64,000 nucleotides of DNA from Cavia porcellus (Eukaryota; Chordata; Mammalia; Rodentia; Caviidae): the NCBI RefSeq assembly GCF_034190915.1, contig NW_026947493.1, positions 40,852,501 through 40,916,500 of the forward strand, given 5' to 3'. The notes below the pieces were generated by a model that saw nothing but the letters and a program-made list of their open reading frames with translations, did no database searches and was not told the origin of the DNA. Position 1 is the first letter of the stretch; each line of letters starts with the position of its first letter. Made by a program: the position numbers and the translations under genes. This document shows positions 35,781 to 47,676 of this stretch, piece by piece.

Positions 35781-35836
35781 CCATCAGTGCAGGAAGCAAC
35801 TAGGACTTAGCACCCGGCCTTGGAAGAACAAAGGAA

Positions 35837-36900
35837 AATGCAAAAACAAAAGAACAAAATTCAGTCTCAACTTCCAGCCCATCCAGATCAAGTCCAGGAG
35901 ACATAGACATGGATTAGATTGGAAATCAAACACCAGAAATTTCTGAAATGATAGCATTGCAAGTAAAGAAACAATTGCATAAAGCTGCAAAGGAAATCAT
36001 AGCAGGAATAATCACTCAGGCAAAAATAAAAATGATAAACATAATGCAAGAATTGGTGAGTATATACAAAGAAGACATAAATTAAAAAATAGAGGAGCCA
36101 TAGGAAAGTGATAGAAACCTTGAATGAATGATAGAGGAAAGAATCAGGATACACAAAATAGATTCAAGGAGACATCTGGGATATCAAAAATTCCACTGAA
36201 AACTGGCAATACAACATAAATGAAATTGAAGACAGACTCTCAGATCTTGAAGACAGAAATGTAGTTAGTGATCATGAAAGCAAAGATCTCTTAAAAATAA
36301 CAAGGAATTACAAAATAGCAATTCAACAATGCAAGGTGAGGCAAACAGAAATAATCTAAGGCTGATAATTCTCAAGGGAAAAAAGGAGACAAAATGACAT
36401 AAAGGACTATTTGCAGCAGCAATACAAGAAAATTTCTCAAACATGGGAAAAGAGTCAGACATATAGATAAGTGAGGCATATAGTTCCTAATTAGTCATAA
36501 GAAAAATAAATCTACACCTTGACATATAATAATCAAGATTCCAGAAATTTACCATAAGAACACAATATTAAAAGCCTCTAGAGAAAAAGAAACAAATCAC
36601 CTTTAAAGCAAAGCCTATTGGAAGCATGGCAGACTTCTCAACACAAAGAAACAGATCACCTATAAAGAACCAACTTCTCAACACAAACCAAGAAGAGCAT
36701 GGAGTAAAGTATTTCAAGTACTGAAAGAAAACAACTTCTAACCAAGATTGATGAACCCTGAAAAATGATCTCAAATCAATGAAGAAATAAGACACTTCCA
36801 AGACAAACAACAACTGGAGAACTTCATGACCACCTGAACAACCCTAAAAATAATACTGAAAGACATTCTATAAAGAGATAAAAGTGACACAGTTCCATGA
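35837..36900 (+). pseudogene. L1-E ORF1, inactivated
   Basis: Gln/Lys/Glu-rich coiled-coil-like sequence, then RRM-like ('aggctgataattctcaaggg') and C-terminal sequence matching the order of L1-A ORF1. No frame stays open for more than about 60 codons in the sense direction. Confidence 0.7.
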
Positions 36901-37392
36901 ACAACAACATAAAGAATCTAAAAAACAGGATAAACAATTAAACAGAGGAGAAAAGTAACAACCAACAACAGAAAGATAACTTGACAAAGATAAGCCAACA
37001 CATATCAATTATAACTATTAAAGAATATGTCCTCAAGTCACCAATCAAATGATACAGACTGGTGGAGTGGATCAAGAAACAAAATCCTACAATATGCTGT
37101 ATACAAGAAACACATTTAACTCAAGAGGAAATTCATAGAGTGAAAATCAAAAGATGAAAAACAGTATTCCATGGAACAGGAACCCAGAAAAGAGCAAAGG
37201 GTAGCTTTTCTGTTTTCAGACAGTGTGAACTTCAAACCAAGAATTATAAAAAGAGATAAAGAAGGTCACTACATACTAGTTAGGGTAAAACTTCAAGAGG
37301 AAAAGACAACAATTATAAATATATATGCACCAAATATGGGAGCACCCAACTATATAAGACAAATATTAGTAGACATGAAAAATCAAACAAGT

Positions 37393-37510
37393 GGGCCAGG
37401 GACATAGCTCAATAACACAGCACCTGCCTGGCAAGCATGAGATCATGAGTTCAATCCCCAGTACCAAAAATCATAAATAAATATTTAAAAATAAATAAAA
37501 AGCAAATAAA
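37393..37510 (+). mobile_element. ID SINE, divergent type, in L1-E ORF2
   Basis: The start GGCCAGGGACATAGCTCAAT and the box GAGTTCAATCCCCAGTACCA with an AAATA-rich tail mark a different ID subfamily from the GGTACC type. The best flanking match (AAATCAAAC / AAATAAAAC) is imperfect, so it is an older insertion. Confidence 0.82.
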
Positions 37511-38407
37511 AAATAAAACAATTATAATGGGTTACCTTAAGCCCATTCTTATAGGAAGACAAATCAACTAAACAAAAAATCAAAGAAATAACAACTGCAC
37601 CAAACTTGTGAACAAATAGATTTGGTGGACAAATACAAAGTTTCCACCCAACAACATCAGAACACATTTTCTTCTGAGCTGCATATGAGATGTTCTCTAA
37701 AACATATTATATATTAACACATAGAGCATTCTTAAATAAATGCAAAGGAATTGAATTATCTCATGCATATTATCTGACCATAGTGCAAAGAAACTGGAAA
37801 TTAATGACAAAAGATACTGCAAAAGTTCCATAAACACAGGGAAATTAAACAGAAATCTACTGAACAACTAAAGGGTCTCAGTGGAAATTAAATAATACAA
37901 ACAATCAAACAAAAAATGCAAATACAACTTCCTGAAAGTTGTGGGAGGCAATGATAGAAATCCTTAGAGTGAATTTATAGCTGTGAATTCTCACATCAGG
38001 AAAACACGATGAGCACAGACAACTTAATGCTGTACCTCAAACTTCTAGAAAAAGAACAAGTCAAGGCCAAAACTCAAAGAAGAGAGGAAATTATAAATCT
38101 AAGAGTAGAAATTAAATCAATTGAAACTAAGAAAACAATACCAAGAAATAATGAATTGAAAAGTTGGTTCTTTAAAAGAATAAATAACATTGATAAGCCC
38201 CTAACCAACCTTATCAAAAAAAAAAAAAAAAGGAAAGAAAAAACCCCAAAATCTATGCAATAAGGAATTTGATGGGTCAAATCTGTATCAATCCTGTGGA
38301 AATCCAGAAGGTCATTAATACCTGCTTTGAAAACCTTTACTCTCATAGAATAGAAACCACAGAAGAAACAACAGATGTCTAGAAACATGAATTACCAAAG
38401 CTGGATC

Positions 38408-38544
38408 AAGATGATATAAAACGGGGCTGGGGATTTAGCTCAGCGGCATAAGCACCTGCCTTGCAAGCAGGTAGTCGTGAGTTCGATCCCTGGTACCAAT
38501 AAAAATGAAAAAAAAAAAAAAGACAAAAAAAAGATGATATAAAA
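38408..38544 (+). mobile_element. Young ID SINE in L1-E ORF2 with a 14-bp target duplication
   Basis: The body is 38423-38530, with TAGCTCAGCGG and GAGTTCGATCCC boxes, a GGTACC end and a long A-rich tail containing GAC. AAGATGATATAAAA flanks it exactly at 38408-38421 and 38531-38544. Confidence 0.95.
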
Positions 38545-41427
38545 ATTCTGAATAATCCAATATCTGTTAATGATAATGAAAACATAATTTAAAACTTATC
38601 AGCAGAAGACTCAGATCCTAAGGAATGCACAGCTGAATTCTAAAAGAAATTCAGAGATTATTTAATATCAATATTCCTCAAATGTTTTAATAAAATGGAA
38701 AAGGAAATAATTCTCCCTAATTCATTCTGGGAAGTAAATATTACCCTAATAAAACTAGAGAAAGATACAATCAAAAAAGAAAATTACAGGCCAATCTCTC
38801 TAATGAGCATAGATGCAAAAGTTCTTAATACAATACTAGAATAGAATGCAGCAAATGATCAAGAAGATTTTATACCACCACCAAGGGGGATTCATCCCTG
38901 CAAGGCAGGAATGGTTTAACATATGCAAATCAATAAATGTAATACACCATATTAACAGAGCAAGAGACAAAAATTACATAATTCCCCAAAAAAAGCAAAA
39001 TGCAAAAAAAGCTTTTCATAAAGTCCAACAGTTATTCTTTATAAAAACACTAGGGAAAATTGGAATAGATGGTTTTTACCTCAATCTGATAAAAATCACC
39101 TATGATAAACCAACAACCAACATCATACCAAGTACTCAAAAACAGAAAACTCTCACTCTAAAATCAGAAATAAGACAAGATTATCTACTATTACCACTCC
39201 TATTCATTATAGTTCTGGAGACAATTAGACAAGATAAAAATTAGACAAGATAAAAAATAAAAGGAATAAATATAGCAAAGGAAGAAGTTAAATTATAATT
39301 TGTGCAGATGGCATGATACTCTACATAGAAGACTTCAAAAACTCCACCGACAAACTTCTAGAATTAATAAGCAAATTGAGCAGCATAGCTGGGTCCAAAA
39401 TCAACACTCAAAAGTGAATACCATTTCATAAACAAACAGCAAACTCACTGAGAGAAATTAGGGAAACTATACCTTTCACGATAACATCCAAAAAAATAAA
39501 ATTCTTAGAAAACAATGTAACAAAGGAAGTAAAAGATTTATACATTGAAAATTACAGTACTCTTAAAAAAGTAATTGAAGAGGAATTCAGAAAAATAGAA
39601 TGATATCCATTGCTAATGGATAGAGAGAGCCAGTACTGTGAAAATAGCTGAACTCCCAAAACTGTTACACAGATTTAATGCAGTACTAATGAAGACACCT
39701 TTGTATACCTCATATATCTCAAGAAAACATTCTTAAAATTCATATAGAACCATAAGACATGTAAAATAGCATAGGCAATCCTGGACAACAAAGGCAAGGC
39801 AGGAGGCACCACAATCCCTGATTTGAAATCATACTACAAAGCTGATATATTAAAATCAGTATGTTACCAGTTTAAAAAAAACTAGATCTGAGGATCAATG
39901 GAACAGAGCAGAAGATACAGACGTAACTATAAACACACTCAGTCACCTTATCTTTGACAAAGGGATCAAACATGTTTGCTGGAAGAAAGACAGCCTTTTT
40001 AATAAGTGTTGTTAGAAAAAGTGGCTTTCTGCATGCTGAAGACTTGGACTAAACGCAAGTCTACCACCAGCCATTAAACTATAGGAAAAGTGGATGAAAG
40101 ATCTAAATAGTAAGACAGAAACACTAAACCTGTTGGAAGACAATGTATGCAGAAATCTCAAGGATATAAGAGTAGGCAAAGAGTTCCTCAAAAACAAACA
40201 AACAAACAAACAAAAAAACAAAAACAAAAAAACAAGACTACACAAGAAGGACTTCAAAGAATCAATAGCTCGGAGCTTGTCTCATTAAAAAGTTTTCAAA
40301 TATCAAAAGAAATCACCCACAGAGTGAAAAGAAAACCCACAGATTGGGAAAAGATTTTTTCCAACTTCACCTCAGACACAGGACTTTTGTCTAAAATTTA
40401 TAAAAATTTGAAAAAAATAAGGTTCCTTAAATTTAAAGACCCAATCCAAAAGTGGTCATCTGAGATAAATACGTATTTCTCAGATGAATAAATGCAAACA
40501 GCAAATAAATATATGAAAAACTGTTCAACATCATTGGTTGCTCAAGAAATGCAAATTAAGACAACACTGAGATACCATCTAACTCCAGAAAGAATGACTA
40601 ACACTAAGAAATTAACCAATAACAAATGTTAGCAAGGATGTGGGGGAAAAGGAACTCTTCTCCATTATTTGTGGGAGTGTAGACTGGTACAACCACTGTG
40701 GAAATCAGTATAGAGATTCTTCAGAAAACTAGATTAGAGGTTCCTTTCAACCCAGATATTGCTCTTCTGGGTATTTTCCCAGAATACCTGTAAACATTAT
40801 ACCATAGTGATATATGTGCACTCATGTTTATAGCTGAATAATTTGTGTTGGCCAGATCTTGAAATCAACCCAAATACCTATCAACAAAGGAATGGATAAA
40901 AAAAAAAGTTGTGATATTTCTATACAATGGGATACTATTCAGCTATAAAGAATGTTAATCTGAAGGCTTTTATGTTAATGTATGTAACTAGAAACCATAC
41001 TTATAAGTGAAATAAATCAGATTTGCACATGTAAACACCCTATCGTCCCATTAGTATAAGAGACTGAAAGAGTAAATAAGATCCAAATGTACAATAGATA
41101 TGGTACAAGGGAAAGAAACTACTCAAAAGAAAATTATTTTATTTGCTCATTCTTACATGTCTTTATCTGGTAACCTGAGCAATTACATTGGAGATAACAA
41201 TATGCAATATAACAACTATTGTTAATTTTCTATCATCTTGTCTTGAAATTTTGTATCATCATTTTTGTTGTTGTTACTGTTATCATTTTGCTTTTGTTGT
41301 TTGGTAACTGTTCATTTGCCTCTTGATTTTTCTGTGTTTTTTTCTCTTTCAAATAATAAAAAGAAATTAGTTACTACTCAGCCATAAAGAAGAATAAATT
41401 TGAGACTTTTATAGGTAAATGGATGCA

Positions 41428-41552
41428 AAGCCCATACTCACAGGGCTGGGGATTTAGCTCAGCGATATAAGCACCTGCCTTGCAAGCAAGTGGTTGTGAA
41501 TTTGATCCCTGGTACTGATAAAAAAATAAAATAAAAAAAGCCCATACTTACA
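41428..41552 (+). mobile_element. ID SINE in L1-D with a target duplication
   Basis: The body is 41443-41537 (GGGCTGGGGATTTAGCTCAG to the A-rich tail). AAGCCCATACTCACA before and AAGCCCATACTTACA after differ at one base. Confidence 0.92.
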
Positions 41553-41614
41553 AGTGAAATAAATCAGACTTGCATACGTAAACAGTATATTGTCTCCCCA
41601 GCTTGAGAAGCTGA

Positions 41615-41722
41615 AAGAAATTTTATATGTATATTTAATGTATATGTATATTTTATGTATATGTATATAAAATATAATATATTATATTATAAATAAATAT
41701 AAAATTATATATATAATAGTTA
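41615..41722. repeat. AT-rich low-complexity tract (TATGTATATT-like)
   Basis: Degenerate TATGTATATTTTA units followed by a TATAATATATTATA run inside the L1-D 3' UTR. Confidence 0.85.
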
Positions 41723-41919
41723 TGTTTCTAATTTCTCTTAGTTCATTGTAAACAAAGGTTTGTGCTAAGATTGTTTGGACAATTAAATGCAGATATCCTA
41801 TTCTGAGTAACTAATTTAAAGATAACAATAGGCAATGTGTTAAACATTGTTACCCTCTAATTTTCTTGTTTTGAAATTTTGTGTTATTTTCTCTTTAAAA
41901 AAGAAAAGAAATTCCAAAA

Positions 41920-42210
41920 GAAGATGTATGTTGGTGGGGGGCCCACGAATATGTGATCTTGAATACTACCTATCATTCTTAGTTTGTCCCTCTCAGGCAC
42001 TCTTCCCCTACTCTTCCTCTGGCCTCCAGGAACAGAGCAACTTTGATCACCATTCAGTTTCACCATAACATTCCTGCCTTGCTCTGTCAGCCATAGACTG
42101 AACCAGTTGAATAGGAGCCAGACAAACCTCTTCTCCTTTCTTGTTTTAATGGTGGCCGTTGGTACTGTGTCAAGCAAGGAGAAACTGACTAATATAGTAC
42201 AGGCTTGGGA
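41920..42210 (+). mobile_element. Possible MaLR-like LTR
   Basis: The right half reads 'ccatagactgaacc', 'agccagacaaacctcttctcctttcttg', 'ggtactgtgtcaagcaaggagaaactgactaatata', which is the usual order at the 3' end of MaLR LTRs (AATAAACCT-like signal, then ...GACTAATACA). The left half is less clear. Confidence 0.45.
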
Positions 42211-43640
42211 GTGTCTTTTTGAGATAGAAACAATACAACTTATGACAAAAATAAATCTTGAAATAGATTTGCCGGTGCTGCAAAGTTGAAAACAAACAAG
42301 AGAAAATTTAACTCTGAGCTATTTACCACTTTGCTAAACTGTTTTAATTTCTCTGGATGTCTCCAAAAGAACAAATTTTACACAATAAGAGTAAACTTCT
42401 CCTGTCTGAAGCTGAGTCAATCTGAGTGTAAAATATTTCTAAAGAGCAGGAAAAAACTTAAAAGTTCTCACATCTCACAGAGGAAGTTATTTATAAGTTG
42501 TTGAATATAGTTCTATATTGAGCCCTGCTTAATTTGAGTCATTTTTTTTGTAATGCTGGAAAATATTATCTTCTGTCATGATCTAATGTGAAAAATCTAG
42601 GTAGTGATTAAAATGGAGTTTTTGTTTGGTATTTTTAAATCTGTAGTTGCAGATGCATAATTTAGGCAGCTTATTAAACATTTGGAGGATTTGGGTTTTG
42701 ATTTACATTCAATCAAGTATATTTTGTGGTGTCTCTCTTATAAATGTAGTTACTATAAAGAAAGTATTACTGAAAAGTGGTTAAAATGTCAAATAACTGA
42801 ATAAGAGAAAAGCAAATTTATGAGAGATATTCTTGTTAAAAGATTTACTTTTTTTACTTTTCAGAGACAAGCATCAGATTACAGTGACTCAGAGTCTAAA
42901 GACGAATGGAACAGCAAATTCACTATTTGCTGAATGTATTTTCTTACTGAATATTTCCTTGTAAAAAGGCTGCAAAACATTTTTTTTAAAAATCAAAGCA
43001 TTGGTGATATAAACTATTCCCTGCCTGACACTTAGTGGTAGATGCAAGAACTGCAGCTTTTGACCTATTGGAGTTCTGTGCACGGTGAGTTTACCATTCT
43101 CCACATTCACCTGAGCCATTACCTTGTTAACAATGTAACACCAAGAACTGACTTTCTGTCGAAAGGTAACCCATGGTCAGGAATACCCTGGAATATTTCT
43201 GATTTCCCACAATAATGTTACGAAGATTCCCCGAGAGGAGACAGGAAACCCATTTTCCTACTTGCTCTTTTAATAGAACGTCAGTTTTCACACCTGATTA
43301 TTTATTTAAAAACTAATGAAAATCACTCTCTAGTTTTACAAGGAGAAAAAAATCAGGGCAAGAACTTAAACACATAAACAAACAGGCAGAATTGTTGATT
43401 GATTGGATAATCTAAATAAAAATGTTTTGTAAAACACTGTCTGACCATTCACAATTTCGCTTCTATGAATTTGTCCTGATGAAATAATCACTTCTCTAGT
43501 CCAAACACATTTGGTGTTTGTATAGAAAAATGTCCATTACTTCACAATTACTAACAAAATTGGAGGGGGAAGCCAATAGAGGCGTTGTAATTTTCTTTTC
43601 ATTACATAATAATGAAATGATAATATTACATGTGAATATT
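42211..43640. other. No gene recognised
   Basis: Unique-looking sequence. A 76-codon minus-strand frame at 42889-43119 has no splice context or family similarity that I can defend. Confidence 0.4.
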
Positions 43641-43644
43641 TAGT

Positions 43645-43800
43645 GATGGGGGTGTGGTGGTGCACGCTTGTAATTCCAGCACTCAGAGGTTGAGGGAGAA
43701 GAATAACTGCAAGTTCAAGGCCAACCTGAGCTACATAGTGACTTCAAAAGCAGTCTGAGCTACACAAGGAGATCTGTCTCAAAAACCAAAACAAACATAA
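43645..43800 (+). mobile_element. B1-like (7SL-derived) SINE
   Basis: GGTGTGGTGGTGCACGCTTG, then 'taattccagcactcagaggttgagg', 'caagttcaaggccaacctgagctacatagtga', a partial repeat of that segment ('gcagtctgagctacacaagga'), and 'ctgtctcaaaaacc' with an A-rich tail. The internal repeat fits the duplication seen in rodent B1. Confidence 0.93.
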
Positions 43801-44600
43801 AGGAAAAACACACAAACACACAACGATTATCATTAGGGAGTGACAATATGAACTAAATAGCTACCATGAATAGAATTCTTCTATAAAGGGAAATAATGTT
43901 CAATTCACTATATTTTCTTAAAACAATAAAATTTTAAAATAGAACAGTCACTACCAAAGAGTAGCAAGAGTTGAAAGGATAGGAAAAATTGGTTTTCTGT
44001 AACACGAATCTAGAAACTCAATGGAGAGCCCAGTTCAGATGTGAAAAAGGGAAACACAACTGAGTTCCAAAATTCTATGATCAGAAGGACATGAGAAAGC
44101 AGGAATCACAGAACCTTTGTGATGGAGCCATATTATAATTCTATGAGATTGATTCTTTAAGCTCCCCCCTCCAATTTAGTCTTTGATGGGGAAAAGATTT
44201 CAAATACAGTTTAATGAACATGTATTTTTATCAACTTTAAACAAAAATAAATTTCATTTTTTATTCCAAATCTGCTGTAGCATCAGGAGTTAATTGCTTC
44301 ATGCTCCAGAGGTTCTCTTTTCTCTCCTTTTTACACTAGTCTATGTTTAGTTGTATAATAAACCCATTCTTTGTAGGGTGTTACCCTGGCACATACGCAT
44401 ATTGAATCCTGATCCTTTTTACTTCCTCCTCCCTCTCCTTCCTCTTGTATCTCCCAATCCTTACATCTCCTCCCCAACTTTACAAAGTTGGTCTCCCTAT
44501 TTTGTCTACTCTTTTACTTTGCTCCTAAATGATACTTTAGGTTTCTCATGCAAGAAAAAACAAGCAATATTTAAACTTTTGATGCTGCCGCACTGCTTAC
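43801..44600. other. No gene recognised
   Basis: Unique-looking sequence. A 123-codon plus-strand frame at 44351-44722 runs antisense to the candidate exon and is Leu/Pro-rich, as a shadow frame would be. Confidence 0.4.
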
Positions 44601-44822
44601 CTGCCAGTGTTCTTGGGCACCGGTATGGTCTGTTTTCTCAGTGGGAAGGCTTTGCAAGGATTTTGGGACTTTGCAAACTCTTCATCAAAATCCTTAAGCA
44701 CATTCAATGTTGCGTTCACTGAAGGCATACTGTCATCACCTGGAGAACCATGTGCTTTTGGTAATCCAGCCACCCTCACTATCTCTTTTCCCCGATGTGG
44801 CTGCCTTTCTGTACTCTCTATT
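44601..44822 (-). CDS. Candidate internal coding exon of an unidentified host gene
   Basis: On the minus strand a frame stays open for 73 complete codons, between an AG acceptor (after TATATATTGTTACAG, plus-strand 44823-44824) and a consensus donor GTAAGC directly left of 44601 (CTGGCAG/GTAAGC). Its length of 222 bp is a multiple of three, with one base at the start and two at the end, so skipping it would keep the frame. The predicted peptide is polar, with runs such as P-G-D-D-S, D-F-D-E-E-F and P-V-P-K, and has no transmembrane or repeat character. I do not recognise the family. The acceptor pyrimidine tract is weak, and no neighbouring exon is visible in the window. It could be a chance frame, a decayed exon, or one exon of a gene with very long introns. 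Confidence 0.42.
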
Positions 44823-46400
44823 CTGTAACAATATATAGTTTATGAGGATGTTTTACTTTGCTACCTACCATACTTTTTTACTGTCTGCAAGTGAAGGCTC
44901 AATTTATTTGGAATTCTGGATTTCACAAATTTGGGACAAATTACAACCCATATAAAAGAAAGTCACATTTTTTTTTTTACAGTCTAAAGCCTGATTCAAG
45001 GCCTCTGAACTCACTACTGAATCCAAAATCCCTGCTTTAAATGTAGTGATTGTTTTAAATTCAGAACTTGCTAAAAGTCTGGTTTGAGCCACCCCACCAA
45101 AAAGGTAAGCAGAAAAAGATCACGAAGTAAGACTCACAAATTCTCCCATTTTGTCTCTAAGTAAGACTACAAACAGGCTGTAACTAGCTCAGAAGTCTTG
45201 TTTGTATGTGACCTAGGACATATTTTTTAAGTATTATGAAATTTACTACCCAATTTTAAAATATAGAAAATGCTTACAACTTTTTGGTAAGGATAAGCTA
45301 ACAAATAGAAACCATGCATTAAAATCTTTAAATTACCAGACAAATAGACAATTACAATGTGATCATTTAAGTTTCATTTCTTACATTACTTACTACAGAT
45401 GATCCTTAATATAGTATATAAACATCTCCTAAATTAGAATGCACACTAAGTCTATTTCATGAGAACAGGCTATTATATCACCTTCTCATTCTTCTCACTG
45501 GTTTGAGAAAACTGAAAAGTGAATACTTTCACACTCCAATGTAGAGGAGAGTTTAGATCACTTGTGCAGGGTTTGCCAAGTAATTATGCAATCTTAGCCC
45601 TAATTCATAGACAGAACAATGAGCAAAGACTTACTAGGAGGGTTACATTAGTGCAGTGCTTCCCCATAACCTTAGGTCAGGAGTGCATGAGTGGATCTCT
45701 TTGGTTGGGTAGGAGAATGTCAGCACTGTGGTTTCCATGAAACTGTTATATTGTACACTAAATATTAGTTTATATTTACCTTCATCCTTACCTATTCTGA
45801 TGTCTGGCATTCCTTCCTAAACAGCCATATTTCCCACATGAAATTACATTACTCTCATTTGAAAACTTTGCTTAAATATTTCCTTTTGTGTGAGTGCATT
45901 GGCAATAATAGTGTGATTGTCTGAATAGGAATAATAGTGATTGTCCAAAAATGTTTTTGTTTTACAAATTTTTCTTCAGTATAAATAATGCATTGTATTC
46001 TGGTTCCCATGGTTTATATTAGAAAAGTCAGCTGTAGCTTTTATCGTTGCTCTTTTTGGAAATAATACGCCATTTCTAACCCAAAACAACTTGTAAGATT
46101 TTGGTTTTTTTATCTTTGAGTTTTAGCAGTTTAACTATGGTTTACTCAGGGTATGGCTTTTGCATTTGTTCTAATTTTACTTCTGAAAGTCTTGTGTTAA
46201 ATATTTTCATCACACTATGTGTGTACTTCATGCTCTTTACTGTGTTTTCTATTCTCTTTCCCTTTTAATGATTTAACCTCTACTGTTTTAATCCTGGCTC
46301 TTCTCTACTATCCTGCTTCACCCCAATTCCTGGATTATTCTCTCCATTCCTTGTAAATGTTAATGCTAGAAATTAAATTGGCTTTTAAAAAGCATTTCAA
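44823..46400. other. No gene recognised
   Basis: Unique AT-rich sequence with short frames only. No SINE or LINE similarity that I can see. Confidence 0.4.
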
Positions 46401-46760
46401 GTTTCTTTTTTTAAAAAAACAGGTTCCATTTCTTAATCTTTTCTCTCTTTTTTAGTCATCCTTGCCATGTTACTTTCCTGTTATTTGTTTCCCCTCTTTT
46501 GTTTTCCTTGCCTGGTGGATTTCTTTTGTTAGGGTTCATGGAGTTGTAGTCCTTATTATGTCCCCATACACATATATTATTTCTTTCAGCTTCTCACACT
46601 AGAGAAACAATACAACGTTTACACATGCAAATCTGACTTATTTCACTTCTGAGAATGGCCTCTGCTTGTATCCATTTATCTACAAAAGTCCCCAGTTTAT
46701 TCTCTTTATGACTGAGTAGTACTCCGTTGTATAAAATACCACATCTTTTTTATCCATTTT

Positions 46761-46790
46761 TGGTTGATGGACATAAATGTCCATCAACCA
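46761..46790. repeat. Perfect 14-bp inverted repeat (hairpin) in L1-H
   Basis: TGGTTGATGGACAT, two A bases, ATGTCCATCAACCA. Other L1 copies have only one arm here, so the second arm was added in this copy. Confidence 0.92.
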
Positions 46791-46824
46791 AAGATCTAGC
46801 TATTACAAGATCTAGCTATTACAA
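46791..46824. repeat. 16-bp tandem duplication next to the hairpin
   Basis: AAGATCTAGCTATTAC occurs twice in a row. L1-A, B, E and I have this L1 site once. L1-C has the same site doubled. Confidence 0.9.
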
Positions 46825-47676
46825 ATTGTGCTGCTACAAACATAGCTACACCTATATCACTGTGGTACAAAGTTTTTAAATTCTCTGAGAAGATACCCAG
46901 AAGGGGAATAATTGGGTTAAATGGAACCTCTAATCCTAGGTTTCTGAGAAATCGCCACAGTTTTTTTCAGAGTGGTTGCTCCACCAACAGTGAAGAGCTC
47001 CTTTTTCCCCCACACTAGATCCAGTCTTGGTTGATTTCATGATGGTAGGCATTCTTTCTGGGGTGTGGTAAAATCTCAGTGTTGTTTTAATTTATATCTC
47101 TCAAATGATCAGTAATGTAGACCACTTTTTCATATATTTATTTGCTATTTATATTTCTTCATATAAGAAGTGTATATTCATCTCAGGTGATCATTTTTGG
47201 ATTGGGCATTTAAATTTAGGAAGTCTGATTTTTCTTGAGTCCTTTATATATCCTTGATAGCAGCCTTTGTCTGAAGAACACCTGACAAACATTTTACCCA
47301 CATTGTGGGTTGTCTCTTCACTCTGTTGGTTGTTTCTCTTGCTATGAAAAAGCTTTTTAATAAGACGAGATCCCAAATGTTGATTCTTTGTGATAGTTCC
47401 TGTACTATGAGGGTTTTATTTGTAAAGTCTTTGCCTACACCAGTCCCTTTCAAGAGTTTTACCTACTCTGTCTCCAGCATATGTAATAATCTGTTTTAAT
47501 AGTAAGATGTCTGACTCAGTCCAATTTTAATTTAGTGCAAGATAGGGGCCCAATTATAATCTTTTGCATGTGCAGAACCAGTTTTTCCAGTACCATTTGT
47601 TAAAGGGGCTGTCTTTCTTGCAGGGAATGTACTTGGCATCTGTGTAAGATAAGGTGGCTTAGTATATCTGGGGCTG

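Larger units (their letters stand above)
36990..41040 (+). pseudogene. L1-E ORF2, inactivated, with two SINE insertions
   Basis: Endonuclease-like 'tgtatacaagaaacacatttaactc' (Q-E-T-H-L) lies near 37100, and open pieces are seen at 37171-37407, 38009-38263, 38846-39244 and 40147-40491. ID SINEs interrupt it at 37.4 and 38.4 kb. The catalytic-box codon before the Asp pair is still Ala (GCA near 39308), but the frame is shifted. The end is set by the 'cccattagtataag' segment, which matches the L1-A ORF2 stop. Confidence 0.8.
34589..41370 (+). mobile_element. L1-E: near full-length L1 (about 6.8 kb) nested in L1-D
   Basis: In order: a 1.2-kb array of short 5' monomers (34590-35780), ORF1 (about 35837-36900), ORF2 (about 36990-41040) and a 330-bp 3' UTR with an A-rich end near 41370. 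The host L1-D resumes at once with 'ttactactcagccataaag'. GATAACTATT on the left and AGTTACTACT on the right may be the decayed target duplication. It holds two ID SINEs and many stops and frameshifts. Its 5' monomers and short 3' UTR are unlike those of L1-A and L1-B. Confidence 0.88.
41371..41912 (+). mobile_element. L1-D, right part: ORF2 end and 3' UTR
   Basis: This resumes L1-D after the L1-E insertion, with the ORF2 tail, the 'aagtgaaataaatcag' segment, an AT-rich tract, 'tctcttagttcattgtaaacaaaggtttg' and an A-rich end. One ID SINE is inserted at 41443. Confidence 0.85.

Noticed and set aside
42889..43119. 76-codon minus-strand frame as an exon
   Set aside because: Although it begins near a GT-rich segment, no acceptor/donor pair brackets it in a consistent phase, and the peptide turns into low-complexity Lys/Phe sequence.
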